A DNA stretch of 64,000 bases. Source: Frigoribacterium sp. Leaf186 (GTDB lineage Bacteria; Actinomycetota; Actinomycetes; Actinomycetales; Microbacteriaceae). The stretch spans positions 737,829 to 801,828 of the forward strand of contig NZ_LMPQ01000001.1 of assembly GCF_001423905.1 (NCBI RefSeq), read 5' to 3'. Below the pieces are notes generated by a model, which was not told the origin of the DNA, did not search any database, and was given only the letters and a program-made list of their open reading frames with translations. Positions 52,697-62,586 of this stretch are shown here, one piece after another; the stretch's first letter is position 1, and every line of letters starts with the position of its first letter. The position numbers were made by a program, and so were the translations under genes.

Positions 52697-53467
52697 TCAG
52701 GCCAGCCGCAGGGTCGCCTCGGCCGCCCGGACGAGCGCTGTGCCGTAGCTCGGCCCGTGACCGGCGGCGTGCACGGCCAGCGGGTGCAACTGGTGCAGCG
52801 GCACACGGCCCCGCCACCCCTCGCGCAGCGGCGAGCGCGCGTCGTACCCGGCCAGCACGTCGTCGAGGTGCGGGCAGCCGAACAGGGCCAGCATCGCCAG
52901 GTCGGTCTCGGGGTGCCCGCCGTGGGCGGCGGGATCGATCATCACCACTCCCCCGTCGTCGAAGAGCACGTTGCCGCTCCACAGGTCGCCGTGCAGCCGC
53001 GCCGGGGCCCCGTCGTCGTCGAACGCACCGTCGGAGACGAGGCGGCAGGCGCGCTCGACGGTCTCGAGGCCCGAGCGGTCGAGGGTTCCCGCCTGCACCG
53101 CGACGCGCGCGTACGGCAGGACCCGCTGCTCGGCGTAGAACACTCCCCAGGTCGCCTTCGGGCGGACGGTCATCGCCCGGCTGCCGATGAAGCACGGCCC
53201 CGTCCACCCCCGAGGAGGCGCGCCGAACGCGTCCGCACCGCTCGCGTGGGTCACCGCGAGCGCCGCGCCGAAGGCCCGGGCGGCCTCGGCCGTGGGGCGG
53301 ACCTCGTGCACGGGGTCGAGGTCGATGCGCCCCGGGGACGCGGCCCGGACGCCCACGGTGCGCGCGCCTCCTCGGGGCGTGGCCTCGGCGAGCCAGGCGA
53401 GCCCGGCGGCCTCGGCCTCGAAGAAGCCCGCGGGGGCGTCGGCACGCTGCTTCGTGTACGAGGTCAC
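52697..53467 (-). CDS. Fructosamine/ketosamine-3-kinase-like protein
   Basis: 256 residues, aminoglycoside-phosphotransferase fold. RLHGDLWSGNVLFDDGGVVMIDPAAHGGHPETDLAML holds the catalytic HGDLWSGN loop and the DPA..GHPE.DLAM motif of fructosamine kinases (positions about 165-200), enzymes that phosphorylate sugar adducts on proteins so they can be removed. An N-terminal KQRADAPAGFFEAEAAGLAWL helix is typical. GTG start at 53467 with a CATGCT -10-like box 6 nt upstream (leaderless). It is divergent from corA. Confidence 0.85.
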   Translation of the reverse strand: MTSYTKQRADAPAGFFEAEAAGLAWLAEATPRGGARTVGVRAASPGRIDLDPVHEVRPTAEAARAFGAALAVTHASGADAFGAPPRGWTGPCFIGSRAMTVRPKATWGVFYAEQRVLPYARVAVQAGTLDRSGLETVERACRLVSDGAFDDDGAPARLHGDLWSGNVLFDDGGVVMIDPAAHGGHPETDLAMLALFGCPHLDDVLAGYDARSPLREGWRGRVPLHQLHPLAVHAAGHGPSYGTALVRAAEATLRLA

Positions 53468-53472
53468 GGGAA

Positions 53473-53479
53473 TAGCATG
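53473..53479. promoter_or_regulatory. Overlapping divergent -10 boxes of the kinase gene and corA
   Basis: In TAGCATG the plus strand carries TAGCAT (53473-53478), 7 nt before the corA ATG (53486). The minus strand carries CATGCT (53479-53474), 6 nt before the kinase GTG (53467). The two start codons are 18 bp apart and the boxes overlap by five bases, so the promoters must exclude each other. Confidence 0.5.
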
Positions 53480-53485
53480 CGCCTC

Positions 53486-54526
53486 ATGACCGACACCCGT
53501 CCCCCACGCGCCGAGGGCTCCCCCGGCGCCGCCGACCGGGGCACCCCGTCCGGCACCACCACCATCACGCGGGCGTACCGCGGGGGCGAGCTGATCGCCC
53601 ACGGGTTCCCGTTGCACGAGGTGAGCGACCACCTCGAGACCGACGGCTGCCACGTCTGGGTCGACTTCACCGACCCCACCGCCGACGACCTCGCCGCCCT
53701 CGAGGACGAGCTGGGCCTGCACGAACTCGCGGTCGAGGACGCCCTGCAGGACGGGCAGCGCCCGAAGATCGACCGCTACGACGGGCACCTCTTCGCGGCC
53801 CTGTACGACGTGCAGTTCGACCGGGCCAGCGGCGTCCTGACCCCGAGCGAGGTCAAGGCGTTCATCTCGCGGCGGGCGCTGGTGACGATCCACCACCCCG
53901 ACTTCGACGTCTCGCGGCTCGAGACGACCTACGACCAGAACAAGGACCTCGCGTCGCACGGCGTCACGTACCTGCTCTGGGGGTTGCTCGACTGCGTGGT
54001 CGACCGGCACTTCGAGGCCACGGATGCCCTGGACGACGAGATCGAGGGCATCGCCGAGGACCTCTTCGACCCGAAGCCCCGCACGATCGACGTCCAGAAG
54101 CGCTCGTTCGCGCTGCGCAAGAGCCTCGTCCAGCTGCGCCGGGTGGCGTCGCCGATGCGCGAGGTGCTGAACACGCTGCTGCGTCGCGACCTGAAGGAGG
54201 TCGACGCCGACATGCAGCCGTACTTCCAGGACGTCTACGACCACGTGCTGCGCGTGGCCGAGCAGAACGACTCGTTGCGCGACCTGGTGTCGACGATCCT
54301 CGACACCAACCTCAACCTGCAGTCCAATCGCATGAACCTCATCATGAAGAAGGTGACGAGCTGGGCGGCGATCATCGCGGTGCCGACGGCGATCACGGGC
54401 TTCTACGGGCAGAACGTGCCCTACCCGGGGTTCCAGTCCCCCGCGGGCTTCGTCACGTCGTGCGTGCTGATCGTCGCGATCGGCGGCGTGCTCTGGTGGC
54501 AGTTCAGACGCCGCGACTGGCTGTAG
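53486..54526 (+). CDS. corA: CorA-family magnesium/cobalt transporter
   Basis: 346 residues. A soluble N-terminal funnel domain (VWVDFTDPTADDL, HELAVEDALQDGQRPKIDRYDGHLFAALY) is followed by two C-terminal helices (about 285-305, 315-335). The pore motif reads YGQNVPYPG, with GQN instead of the classic GMN. The C-terminus is basic (FRRRDWL). The start at 53486 (MTDTRPP) is favoured by the TAGCAT box 7 nt upstream; an ATG at 53477 overlaps that box. Confidence 0.9.
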   Translation: MTDTRPPRAEGSPGAADRGTPSGTTTITRAYRGGELIAHGFPLHEVSDHLETDGCHVWVDFTDPTADDLAALEDELGLHELAVEDALQDGQRPKIDRYDGHLFAALYDVQFDRASGVLTPSEVKAFISRRALVTIHHPDFDVSRLETTYDQNKDLASHGVTYLLWGLLDCVVDRHFEATDALDDEIEGIAEDLFDPKPRTIDVQKRSFALRKSLVQLRRVASPMREVLNTLLRRDLKEVDADMQPYFQDVYDHVLRVAEQNDSLRDLVSTILDTNLNLQSNRMNLIMKKVTSWAAIIAVPTAITGFYGQNVPYPGFQSPAGFVTSCVLIVAIGGVLWWQFRRRDWL

Positions 54527-54582
54527 CCGGGCGTTCGCGCACCGTTCACCTCCGGAGCGCCGTCCGAGCGGCCCGACGGTCG

Positions 54583-54588
54583 TAGCCT
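54583..54588 (+). promoter_or_regulatory. -10 box of the isomerase gene (leaderless)
   Basis: TAGCCT (TANNNT) with a 6-nt spacer to the GTG at 54595; no ribosome-binding site. Confidence 0.5.
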
Positions 54589-54594
54589 GGCCGC

Positions 54595-55644
54595 GTGACC
54601 ACGGTCGGAATGAGCACGTCCTGCGTCTTCCCGCTGTCGACCGACGAGGCCTTCCGGCTGGCGCGGCTCACCGGGTACGACGGGGTCGAGGTGATGGTGA
54701 CCGCCGACCGATCGACCCGTGACGCCGGACTGCTCCGGGCCGCGACGACCCGCTGGGGGCTGCCGGTGCTGTCGGTGCACGCGCCCGTGCTGCCCGTCGC
54801 GCACTTCGCGTTCGGCCGCGACCAGGTCGACAAGCTGCGCCGGTCGGCCGAGCTGGCCCTCGAGCTGGGTGCCGCGACCGTCGTCGTGCACCCGCCGTTC
54901 GCCTGGCAGCGGTCGTACGCGGCCCGCTTCGTCGAGGTGGTCCGCGAGATCACCGAGTCCACGGGCGTCACCCTCGCGGTCGAGAACATGTTCCCGCTGC
55001 GGCTCGGCCCTGTCGGCCTCGACCCTTACCGGCCCGGTCACGATCCCTCGACGGTCGACGTCGACGCGGCCACCCTCGACTTCTCGCACGCCGCCGTCGC
55101 CGGGCGCGACGCGCTCGACCTCGCCCTGGCGCTCGGGCCGCGGTTGCGCCACGTCCACCTGACCGACGGCGTCATCTCGCCGCGCCCGGGCGGCCTGCAC
55201 GACCAGCACCTCGTGCCCGGCCGGGGCACCCAGCCGGTGGCGGAGGTGCTGACCCACCTGGCCCGGTCGGGGTGGTCGGGCACCGTCGCGGCCGAGGTGC
55301 ACACCCGGGGCGACGAGGAGGCGCGGGTCACCTCGCTGAGGCAGACCCTCGCGTTCGCGCGTCGTCACCTCGCGACCGCGCCGACGGCGGGCACGAGCGC
55401 CCGACCACCTCAGACGAACAGCGCCGTCGCGACCACCGCGAGCGGCACGGCGACGGCCGCGACACCGAGTCCGGCGAGCATGAACCGGCCCCACGACACC
55501 TCGACGCCCATCGACGACAGCCGCGAGTGCCAGAGCAACGTCGCGAGCGACGCCCACGGCGTGACGAGGCAGCCGATGTTGACCCCGACGAGCACGGCGA
55601 CGAGTCGCAGGGGCGACCCGGCGACGGGCTCGAGGGCGAGGTAG
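54595..55644 (+). CDS. Sugar phosphate isomerase/epimerase-like TIM-barrel protein with long 3' overlap
   Basis: The open frame has 349 codons. About the first 268 form a xylose-isomerase-like TIM barrel: GYDGVEVMV, LSVHAPV, VVVHPPF, VAVENMFP (metal Glu), LDFSHAAVAG, RHVHLTDGV and GTVAAEVHTRGDEE. Homologues normally end about there. Here the frame continues about 80 codons, antisense to the 3' end of the convergent permease gene, with a low-complexity Thr/Ala/Pro/Ser composition. Either the original stop was lost or the true 3' end contains a sequencing frameshift. Substrate unknown. Confidence 0.75.
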   Translation: MTTVGMSTSCVFPLSTDEAFRLARLTGYDGVEVMVTADRSTRDAGLLRAATTRWGLPVLSVHAPVLPVAHFAFGRDQVDKLRRSAELALELGAATVVVHPPFAWQRSYAARFVEVVREITESTGVTLAVENMFPLRLGPVGLDPYRPGHDPSTVDVDAATLDFSHAAVAGRDALDLALALGPRLRHVHLTDGVISPRPGGLHDQHLVPGRGTQPVAEVLTHLARSGWSGTVAAEVHTRGDEEARVTSLRQTLAFARRHLATAPTAGTSARPPQTNSAVATTASGTATAATPSPASMNRPHDTSTPIDDSRECQSNVASDAHGVTRQPMLTPTSTATSRRGDPATGSRAR

Positions 55645-56564
55645 GCCGGCAGGTTGTTGGCCACGTTGGCGGCGACGGCGCTGCCGCCCGCCAGGCGGAG
55701 CAGGTCGGGCAACTGGTCGCCCGTGCCGACGACGGCGCCGAGCAGGTCGGCGAGTCCCAGCGAGTGGGCGGCCTCGACGACCAGGAAGAGTCCCCCGGCG
55801 AAGAGCAACGTGCCCCACGGCACGAGCCCGAGGCGCAGGACTCCCCGTCGACGCACCGCCGTCGCCACGACGAGCACGAGCGCGGCGACCGCCGCGGGGA
55901 TCCACACCTCGAGGCCCGAGACCAGGGCCGGCACGAGCAGTCCGGTCGCGACCGCCGCGACGCCGAACAGCACGCGGTCGGCGACCGGCTCGGCCGACGG
56001 CGCCTCGAAGCGACCGACGAGCTGACGCCGGTAGCGCAGTGCGATGGCGACCACCGGCACCACGACGCCGACGACGGCCGCCGGCGCGACCAGCGCGGCG
56101 AACTGCACGGGAGCCGGCGACCCGAGCTCGTGCAGGGCCAGCAGGTTGGTCAGGTTCGACACCGGCAGCAGCATCGAGGCGCAGTTCGCCAGCCACACCG
56201 TCGTCAGGGCGAAGGGCATCGGCGGCAGGCCCGCGTGGCGCGCGACGATGACGACCACGGGGGTCAGCAGCACGGCGGTCGTGTCGAGCGACAGGAACAC
56301 CGTGCACAGCACGGCGAGCGCGACGACGAAGAGCCACAGCACGAGCACGCGGCCGTGGGCGAGCCGGGCCGACGCGGACGCCAGCCAGGCGAACAGCCCG
56401 GCCTCGGCCGCCAGCTCGGCGACGATCGTCAGGCCGACCACGAAGCCGAGCACGGGGGCGACCCGTTCGACCAGGGCCACGAGTTCGTCACCGGTCAGGA
56501 CGCCGGTGACCACGGCGACGAGGCCGAGCACGACGAACACCCCTCCGAGCACGGCAGTGCGCAC
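55410..56564 (-). CDS. ArsB/NhaD-type (SLC13-like) membrane permease
   Basis: 384 residues with about ten hydrophobic helices. The conserved core VFLSLDTTAVLLTPVVVIVARHAGLPP and the mirrored VAANVANNLPAYLAL segment are typical of the ion-transporter superfamily that includes ArsB, NhaD and CitM-like carriers. GTG start with AAGGAG 6 nt upstream. Its substrate (arsenite, sodium/proton or dicarboxylate) cannot be told; no ars regulator or reductase is nearby. Its last 235 bp overlap the opposing isomerase reading frame. Confidence 0.8.
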   Translation of the reverse strand: MRTAVLGGVFVVLGLVAVVTGVLTGDELVALVERVAPVLGFVVGLTIVAELAAEAGLFAWLASASARLAHGRVLVLWLFVVALAVLCTVFLSLDTTAVLLTPVVVIVARHAGLPPMPFALTTVWLANCASMLLPVSNLTNLLALHELGSPAPVQFAALVAPAAVVGVVVPVVAIALRYRRQLVGRFEAPSAEPVADRVLFGVAAVATGLLVPALVSGLEVWIPAAVAALVLVVATAVRRRGVLRLGLVPWGTLLFAGGLFLVVEAAHSLGLADLLGAVVGTGDQLPDLLRLAGGSAVAANVANNLPAYLALEPVAGSPLRLVAVLVGVNIGCLVTPWASLATLLWHSRLSSMGVEVSWGRFMLAGLGVAAVAVPLAVVATALFV

Positions 56565-56686
56565 GGCATTCTCCTTCGACCGCGGGACGCACCGGCACGG
56601 GACGCCGGGCAGCTCAACCTACCCCCACCCGGACTCGCCGGGCGCCACGCGGTACCGTGGGCGAAACGACCCCTGGGAGCCCCACC

Positions 56687-56866
56687 GTGCGCAAATTCCT
56701 CTTCAACGGCGCGATCATCAGCGCGATCTTCTCCGGCATCAGCCTGCTCAAGAGCCTGAGCGCCGGCCCGCGCGACTGGCGCCTCGCCCTCATGGCGATC
56801 AGCTGGGCGGCGTCCACCGCGATCGCCGTGGGCAACGTGATCGAGGCCGCGAACGACGACGACTGA
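56687..56866 (+). CDS. Small two-helix membrane protein, unknown
   Basis: 59 residues: VRKFLFNGAIISAIFSGI opens a first hydrophobic helix, a short loop with AGPRDWRL, then a second helix (about 36-51), and an acidic end (EAANDDD). GTG start with GGGAG 6 nt upstream. TACCGT (56653-56658) is a plausible -10 box. Such short proteins are common in actinobacteria; function unknown. Confidence 0.6.
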   Translation: MRKFLFNGAIISAIFSGISLLKSLSAGPRDWRLALMAISWAASTAIAVGNVIEAANDDD

Positions 56867-56880
56867 CGTCGGGCCGAGAC

Positions 56881-56924
56881 ACGAAGGAGGCGCATCCCGC
56901 TCTGGCGGGGCGCGCCTCCTTCGT
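56881..56924. terminator. Convergent hairpin built from two copies of the dispersed motif
   Basis: ACGAAGGAGGCGC (56881-56893) pairs exactly with GCGCCTCCTTCGT (56912-56924), a 13-bp stem with an 18-nt loop. Each arm is a copy of the GGAGGCGC motif in opposite orientation. It lies between the small membrane-protein gene and mscS. Confidence 0.65.
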
Positions 56925-56950
56925 CGTGTGGCCGGGTCGCGACCGGCGCG

Positions 56951-58243
56951 TCAGCGACGCCCGCGGACGCCGGGCGTCGGACCCGACGGGTCGCCGTCGG
57001 GTCGGCCGGTCGGACTCCCGCCCGGACGACCGGCGACGTGCGGGTCGCGCTCGGCCTCGGCCCCGAGGCTGGCCTCGTACTCGGCGATGTCGTGGATCGG
57101 GATGGCCGCCGTGAACGCCGCCGTGCGCTCGGAGTCGGCGTTGTCACCGCTGAACAGGCCCGACGCGTCCGAGGTGGACCGTGCGGGACGGCCCTTCGAC
57201 GCGGGCTCGGCCTCGACCATCTGCACGCGCGTCCGCGGGATCGACTGCGGGCTCTTCGCGTGCAGCCAGGCGATGAGGTCCTCGCGCACGAGGCACCGCA
57301 GGTCGAAGAGGGTGGCCGCGTCCTTGGCGGTCACGAGCACCCGCACCCGCACGTAGCCGGCCTGGGCGTCGGTGACCTGCAGCACCTTGGTCCGGCCGTC
57401 CCAGAGGTGGGTGCCGGCGAGGATCACGTCGAGCTCCTTGCGCATGGCGCCGGGGTCGACGCGCCAGTCGAGGTCGAACTCGACGGCTCCAAGCAGCTCG
57501 CTGTTGCGCCGCGTCCAGTTCTCGAACGGCGTGGTCGTGAAGTAGGTCGAGGGCAGCACGAGACGCCGGTCGTCCCAGACGTGCACGACGACGTACGACA
57601 GGGTGATCTCCTCGATCAGGCCCCACTGGCCCTCGACCACGACCACGTCGTCGATGCGGATGGCGTCGCTGAAGGCGAGCTGGATGCCGGCGAACACGTT
57701 CGCGAGGGTGGACTGCGCCGCGAGCCCGGCGACCACCGAGACGAGGCCGGCGCTGGCGAGGACGCTCGCCCCCACGGCCTCGACGCCCGGGAAGCCCAGC
57801 AGCACGGTGCCCGCGGCGAGGATGACGATGAGCGCCACGGTCAGCCGCCGCAGGATGAGCACCTGCGTGCGCACCCGGCGGGCCACCCGGTTGTCGGGGG
57901 TGTCGACCCGGTAGCGCGAGAGCCCGAGGTCTTCGAAGAAGATGGCGAGTGCCCCGACGAACCAGGCGACCACGACGATGATCGCGCAGCGGAACAGCTG
58001 CGACACCCAGCCCTCGCCCGGGTAGTCGGCCGGCAGCAGCGAGTCGAACGACGTGGTGAGGGCGACGACCAGCAACACGACGAGCAGGGTGACGCGGAAC
58101 GGCCGACGCATGCGCGTGACGAAGGCCTGCGCCCATTCCTTGCGCTTGGCGACGACGCCCACGACGGCGCCCACGACCGCCGAGACCACGAAGGTGAGGA
58201 CGACGGCGGCGACGAGCGAGATGGCGAGCTGGATCCAAGGCAT
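56951..58243 (-). CDS. Mechanosensitive ion channel, MscS family
   Basis: About 430 residues. Four hydrophobic helices lie in the first 190 residues. The pore-lining segment contains GLVSVVAGLAAQSTLANVFAGIQLAFSDAIRIDDVVVVEGQWG, leading into the MscS beta domain (LPSTYFTTTPFENWTR). A C-terminal tail of about 110 residues rich in Pro, Gly and Asp is probably disordered. The ATG at 58243 (MPWIQLAIS) is preferred; an ATG at 58261 would add six residues. It acts as an osmotic safety valve. Confidence 0.88.
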   Translation of the reverse strand: MPWIQLAISLVAAVVLTFVVSAVVGAVVGVVAKRKEWAQAFVTRMRRPFRVTLLVVLLVVALTTSFDSLLPADYPGEGWVSQLFRCAIIVVVAWFVGALAIFFEDLGLSRYRVDTPDNRVARRVRTQVLILRRLTVALIVILAAGTVLLGFPGVEAVGASVLASAGLVSVVAGLAAQSTLANVFAGIQLAFSDAIRIDDVVVVEGQWGLIEEITLSYVVVHVWDDRRLVLPSTYFTTTPFENWTRRNSELLGAVEFDLDWRVDPGAMRKELDVILAGTHLWDGRTKVLQVTDAQAGYVRVRVLVTAKDAATLFDLRCLVREDLIAWLHAKSPQSIPRTRVQMVEAEPASKGRPARSTSDASGLFSGDNADSERTAAFTAAIPIHDIAEYEASLGAEAERDPHVAGRPGGSPTGRPDGDPSGPTPGVRGRR

Positions 58244-58361
58244 CCGTCGAGCCTGACGCATGATGCACGGCGGTGTCGCGGCCAAGAGGCCCGGGCGACG
58301 GAACGGTGAGGCGATGCACAGCTACCGTCACCCGCGCGTCACGCCCGGGACGGGCGACGCG

Positions 58362-58601
58362 TCAGATCGAGCGCTTGCGCTGGCGCAGCGCCTCGAGGGC
58401 GAGCCCCTCGGAGGGGTAGCGCCCGACGACCTCGCCCCAGCGGGGGTCGGCTCCGCGGAGGGCGACGAACGTGCCCTGCTCGGCCCGGACGTGGCCGAGC
58501 ACGCGGTCGGGGGTCGACACCTGGACGAGGTCGGACGAGACGGTGCGCGTGATGACGCGGGCCATTCTCCTCAGGACGTCGGTCGGTGCGGTGGTGCTCA
58601 C
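58362..58601 (-). CDS. Small conserved-looking protein, unknown
   Basis: 79 residues, hydrophilic, with a central hydrophobic core (GTFVALRGADPRWGEVVGRYPSEGLALEAL). No signal peptide or membrane helix. GTG start with GAGAGG 8 nt upstream. Not recognised. A GGAGGCGCG motif in inverse orientation lies upstream (58676-58684), with TAGCGT beside it as a possible -10 box. Confidence 0.5.
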   Translation of the reverse strand: MSTTAPTDVLRRMARVITRTVSSDLVQVSTPDRVLGHVRAEQGTFVALRGADPRWGEVVGRYPSEGLALEALRQRKRSI

Positions 58602-58791
58602 GGGTGGTGCCTCTCGGGGTGCGGGTCCTGGTGCGGTGGTGCGTCGTTCGGGTGACGCCCGTCGACGACGCTACCCGCGCCTCCCGGGGCGTGACCTCGG
58701 GGTTGGCTGTGCGTCAGGTGTCGCCTGGCTGTGGTTTCGCCCGGCCGCGTCACCCGGCCCCGGCCGCTCGACGACGCCCCGGTCGACGACG

Positions 58792-58834
58792 CGACGACGC
58801 CCCGGGCGAGCGGGGCTCGGCCGGGGCGTCGTCG
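58792..58834 (-). terminator. Terminator of the glycine-betaine transporter operon
   Basis: CGACGACGCCCCGG and its complement CCGGGGCGTCGTCG form a 14-bp perfect stem, 13 bp after the binding-protein stop. The rest of the region 58,602-58,791 shows only GC-rich sequence and one motif copy. Confidence 0.7.
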
Positions 58835-58847
58835 TGCGCGGGTCGGG

Positions 58848-59762
58848 TCAGCTGGTGAGGCCGTCGACGTAGTCCTGGTTCTCGGAGATCCACTTCTCGA
58901 CGACCGGGGCGTAGTCGTCGCCGTCGACCTCCTCGCCGTTGAACATGGCGTTCTCGAGCGACGACAGGGTCTCGGTGTCCATCGTGAAGCCCTGCAGCCA
59001 CTCGGTCAGCTGCGGGAAGTCCGCGGTGAAGCTCTTGCCGCCGAACGAGTGGATGCCCTCGGCGTCGCCCAGGGTGCCCTCGGGGTCGGCGAGGTCCTTG
59101 ATCGGGAACGCGTCGTAGGCCCAGTGCGGGCTCCACAGCGTCACGGCGATGTCCTCGCCGGCGTCGGTCGCGCTCTTCAGCTCGGTGAGCATGGCGGCGG
59201 TCGACGAGGTCTGCAGCTGCATGTCGCTCAGGCCGTAGGTCGGGATGGTCTCGTCCTGCACGGCCGCGGTGAGGCCCGCGCCCGGCTCGATGCCGACGAT
59301 CGTGCCGCCGAACAGGTCGGCGTTCGCCGCGAGTTCGTCGAGCGAGTCGATCGGGGCGTCCTCGTTGACGGCGACCGCGAGCTTGGCACCGTCGTTCCAG
59401 GCGCCGAGGTCGGTCAGGTCGTCACCGTACCGCTCGATGTACGACGCGTGCGTGGTCGGCAGCCAGGTGTCGAGCACGACGTCGTAGTCGTCGGTGGTGA
59501 GGCCGCTGTAGACGGGGGCGACGTCGGCCGGCTTCAGGTCGACCGTGTAGCCCTCGTCCTCGAGGACGGTCTTCCACAGCCACGAGGCCGCGATGCCCTC
59601 GTCCCAGCCGTTGAACACGGCGAGGTCGACGACGGCCTGGTCGCCGTTGTCGAGCGTCTCGCCCTCGGCCGACGAGCTGCTGCCGGGAGGCGAGCAGGCG
59701 GCGAGTCCGAGCACGGTGGTGGTGCCGAGGGCGATCGATGCGGCGATGGTGCGCTTGTTCAT
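58848..59762 (-). CDS. Glycine-betaine/proline ABC transporter substrate-binding lipoprotein
   Basis: 304 residues, OpuAC/ProX family. Signal peptide ending in the lipobox LAAC (about 20-23). FNGWDEGIAASWLWK, DVVLDTWLPTTHASY and VTLWSPHWAYD carry the Trp residues that cage the quaternary ammonium group. GAAAGGA before the ATG. Last gene of the operon (ATPase, permease, binding protein). Confidence 0.92.
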   Translation of the reverse strand: MNKRTIAASIALGTTTVLGLAACSPPGSSSSAEGETLDNGDQAVVDLAVFNGWDEGIAASWLWKTVLEDEGYTVDLKPADVAPVYSGLTTDDYDVVLDTWLPTTHASYIERYGDDLTDLGAWNDGAKLAVAVNEDAPIDSLDELAANADLFGGTIVGIEPGAGLTAAVQDETIPTYGLSDMQLQTSSTAAMLTELKSATDAGEDIAVTLWSPHWAYDAFPIKDLADPEGTLGDAEGIHSFGGKSFTADFPQLTEWLQGFTMDTETLSSLENAMFNGEEVDGDDYAPVVEKWISENQDYVDGLTS

Positions 59763-59828
59763 GTGGTCCTTTCGGGTGGTGCAGGAGGCGCGGGTCGGGT
59801 GTGCCGGGGCGGCACCCGTCCCGCAGGT

Positions 59829-59887
59829 GGTCGGGGTCTGGCCGGTCGGGGTCTGGTCGGTCGGTCTGGCCGGTCGGGGTCTAGGCC
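59829..59887. repeat. Four imperfect 13-16-bp tandem repeats at the end of the betaine permease gene
   Basis: Successive units of GGTCGGGGTCTGGCC (59829-59843, 59844-59858, a 13-bp shortened unit 59859-59871, and 59872-59887). The last unit contains the permease stop codon. Repeat slippage here could change the C-terminus or the spacing to the next gene. Confidence 0.7.
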
Positions 59888-60833
59888 GAGGCCGTCGCGG
59901 GTTCGCGGCGGTCGGCGGGAGGCAGCGGCTGTTCGGCCTCGGCCCGGTCGGGGGCCGGGGCCGGCGGGACGGACCGGCGGTTCTGCGCGCGGGCCACCCG
60001 CCGACTGTGACGGTCGGAGCCGAGGGCAGCCGTCATGCGGTCGAGCACGATGGCGAGGATGACGACCGAGACGCCGGCCTCGGCACCCAGCCCCACGTCG
60101 ATGCGGTTGAGGCTCGCGACGATGTCGCCGCCCAGCCCGCCCGCGCCGACCATGCCGGCGATGACGACCATCGAGAGCGAGAGCATGATGACCTGGTTGA
60201 CGCCGGCCATGATGCTGGGCTTCGCGAGCGGCAGCTGGATCTGTCGCAGGATGCGCCACGGCGACGAGCCGAATGCCTGGCCGGCCTCGACGACCTCGTG
60301 GTCGACGCCCCGGATGCCCAGCTCGGTCAGGCGGACGCCGGGCGCCATGGCGAACACGATGGTCGCGACGATGCCGGGGACGACTCCGACGCGGAACAAC
60401 AGCAGGGCGGGGATCAGGTAGACGAAGGCGGGGGTCGTCTGCATGAAGTCGAGCACGGGCCGGATGACGGCCGACGCGACGTCCGACTTCGCCGCGAGCA
60501 CCCCGAGCGGGATGCTCAGCGCGATCGCGAGCGTGCTGGCCACGAGCACGAGGGCGAGGCTCGACATCGCGTTCTCCCACTGGTTCACCGTGCCGATGAA
60601 CAGCAGGCCGACGGCCGTGCCGACCGCGAACTTCCAGCCCTTGGCGACGAAGGCGAGGGCCGCGATGACGATCACGACCGCCCAGAACGGAGGCGCGCTC
60701 AAGAAGTATGCGACCCACTCGTAGAAGAAGGAGAACACCAGGCGGACGACGTCGAAGAAGCCGCCGAGGTTCGTCGTGACCAGGTCGACGACGTCCGAGA
60801 CCCAGGAGCCGAAGGGGATGCGCAGGTACTCGT

Positions 60834-60837
<4 letters not shown>
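59881..60837 (-). CDS. Glycine-betaine/proline ABC transporter permease
   Basis: 318 residues with about six helices. The EAA-type loop is in VEAGQAFGSSPWRILRQIQLPLAKPSIMAGVNQVIMLSLSMVVIAGMVGAGGLG, the standard OpuAB/ProW signature (about 190-245). A 45-residue hydrophilic tail follows. ATG in ATGA overlap with the ATPase gene. Confidence 0.92.
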
Positions 60838-62105
<1,268 letters not shown>

Positions 62106-62586
62106 AGGTGTCTCCAGGCGCGCCGAGGGGGCACCGGCCGCTCGGGCCGGCTCGCCGTCGGCGGCGATCGGGTCGGGCGGACGGGTCGACGACGCGTGCG
62201 GATCGTGTCGGCTCAAGCCCACCGTGGTGTCACGGGGCGAACCTGACCTCCGCCGGGTCGGTCATGGGACCGGACCCTCGCGCCACCAGACCGTACGACG
62301 ACCTGTGTCCGAGTGGGTCGGACCACCGGTCTGCGCGTCCTGATGATGACGGGCCCGATGCTCTCGGGCCTCCACGACCGTAGCCGACATCTGTCGTCCA
62401 TCCGCGTGGCGACCCGTCGTCGAGGGGACCCGGGACGTACCCCGTCACGGCGTGTCGCCCGTGCCCATGGGCATCGTGATCGTCACGCTTTCGTTACGCG
62501 CGTGTGAATCGCCCCCGCGCCTCCTGGGGGTTCGCCCGGCGGCCGGTCGTGACGCGGCCGGACCCGATACGGGCTACGGTCGACCG
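62106..62586. other. Long divergent intergenic region, betaine operon / amino-acid permease
   Basis: 481 bp without a convincing gene. Visible: a 7-bp hairpin GGCCCGA / TCGGGCC (62352-62370), minus-strand TACGGT boxes (62295-62290 and 62382-62377) that could start the betaine operon with a long leader, a GGAGGCGCG motif in inverse orientation (62516-62524), and TACGGT (62575-62580), the -10 box of the permease 6 nt before its ATG. No riboswitch family was recognised. Confidence 0.45.

Noticed and set aside
62106-62586. Riboswitch before the betaine operon or permease
   Set aside because: No conserved core of a known class could be recognised by eye.
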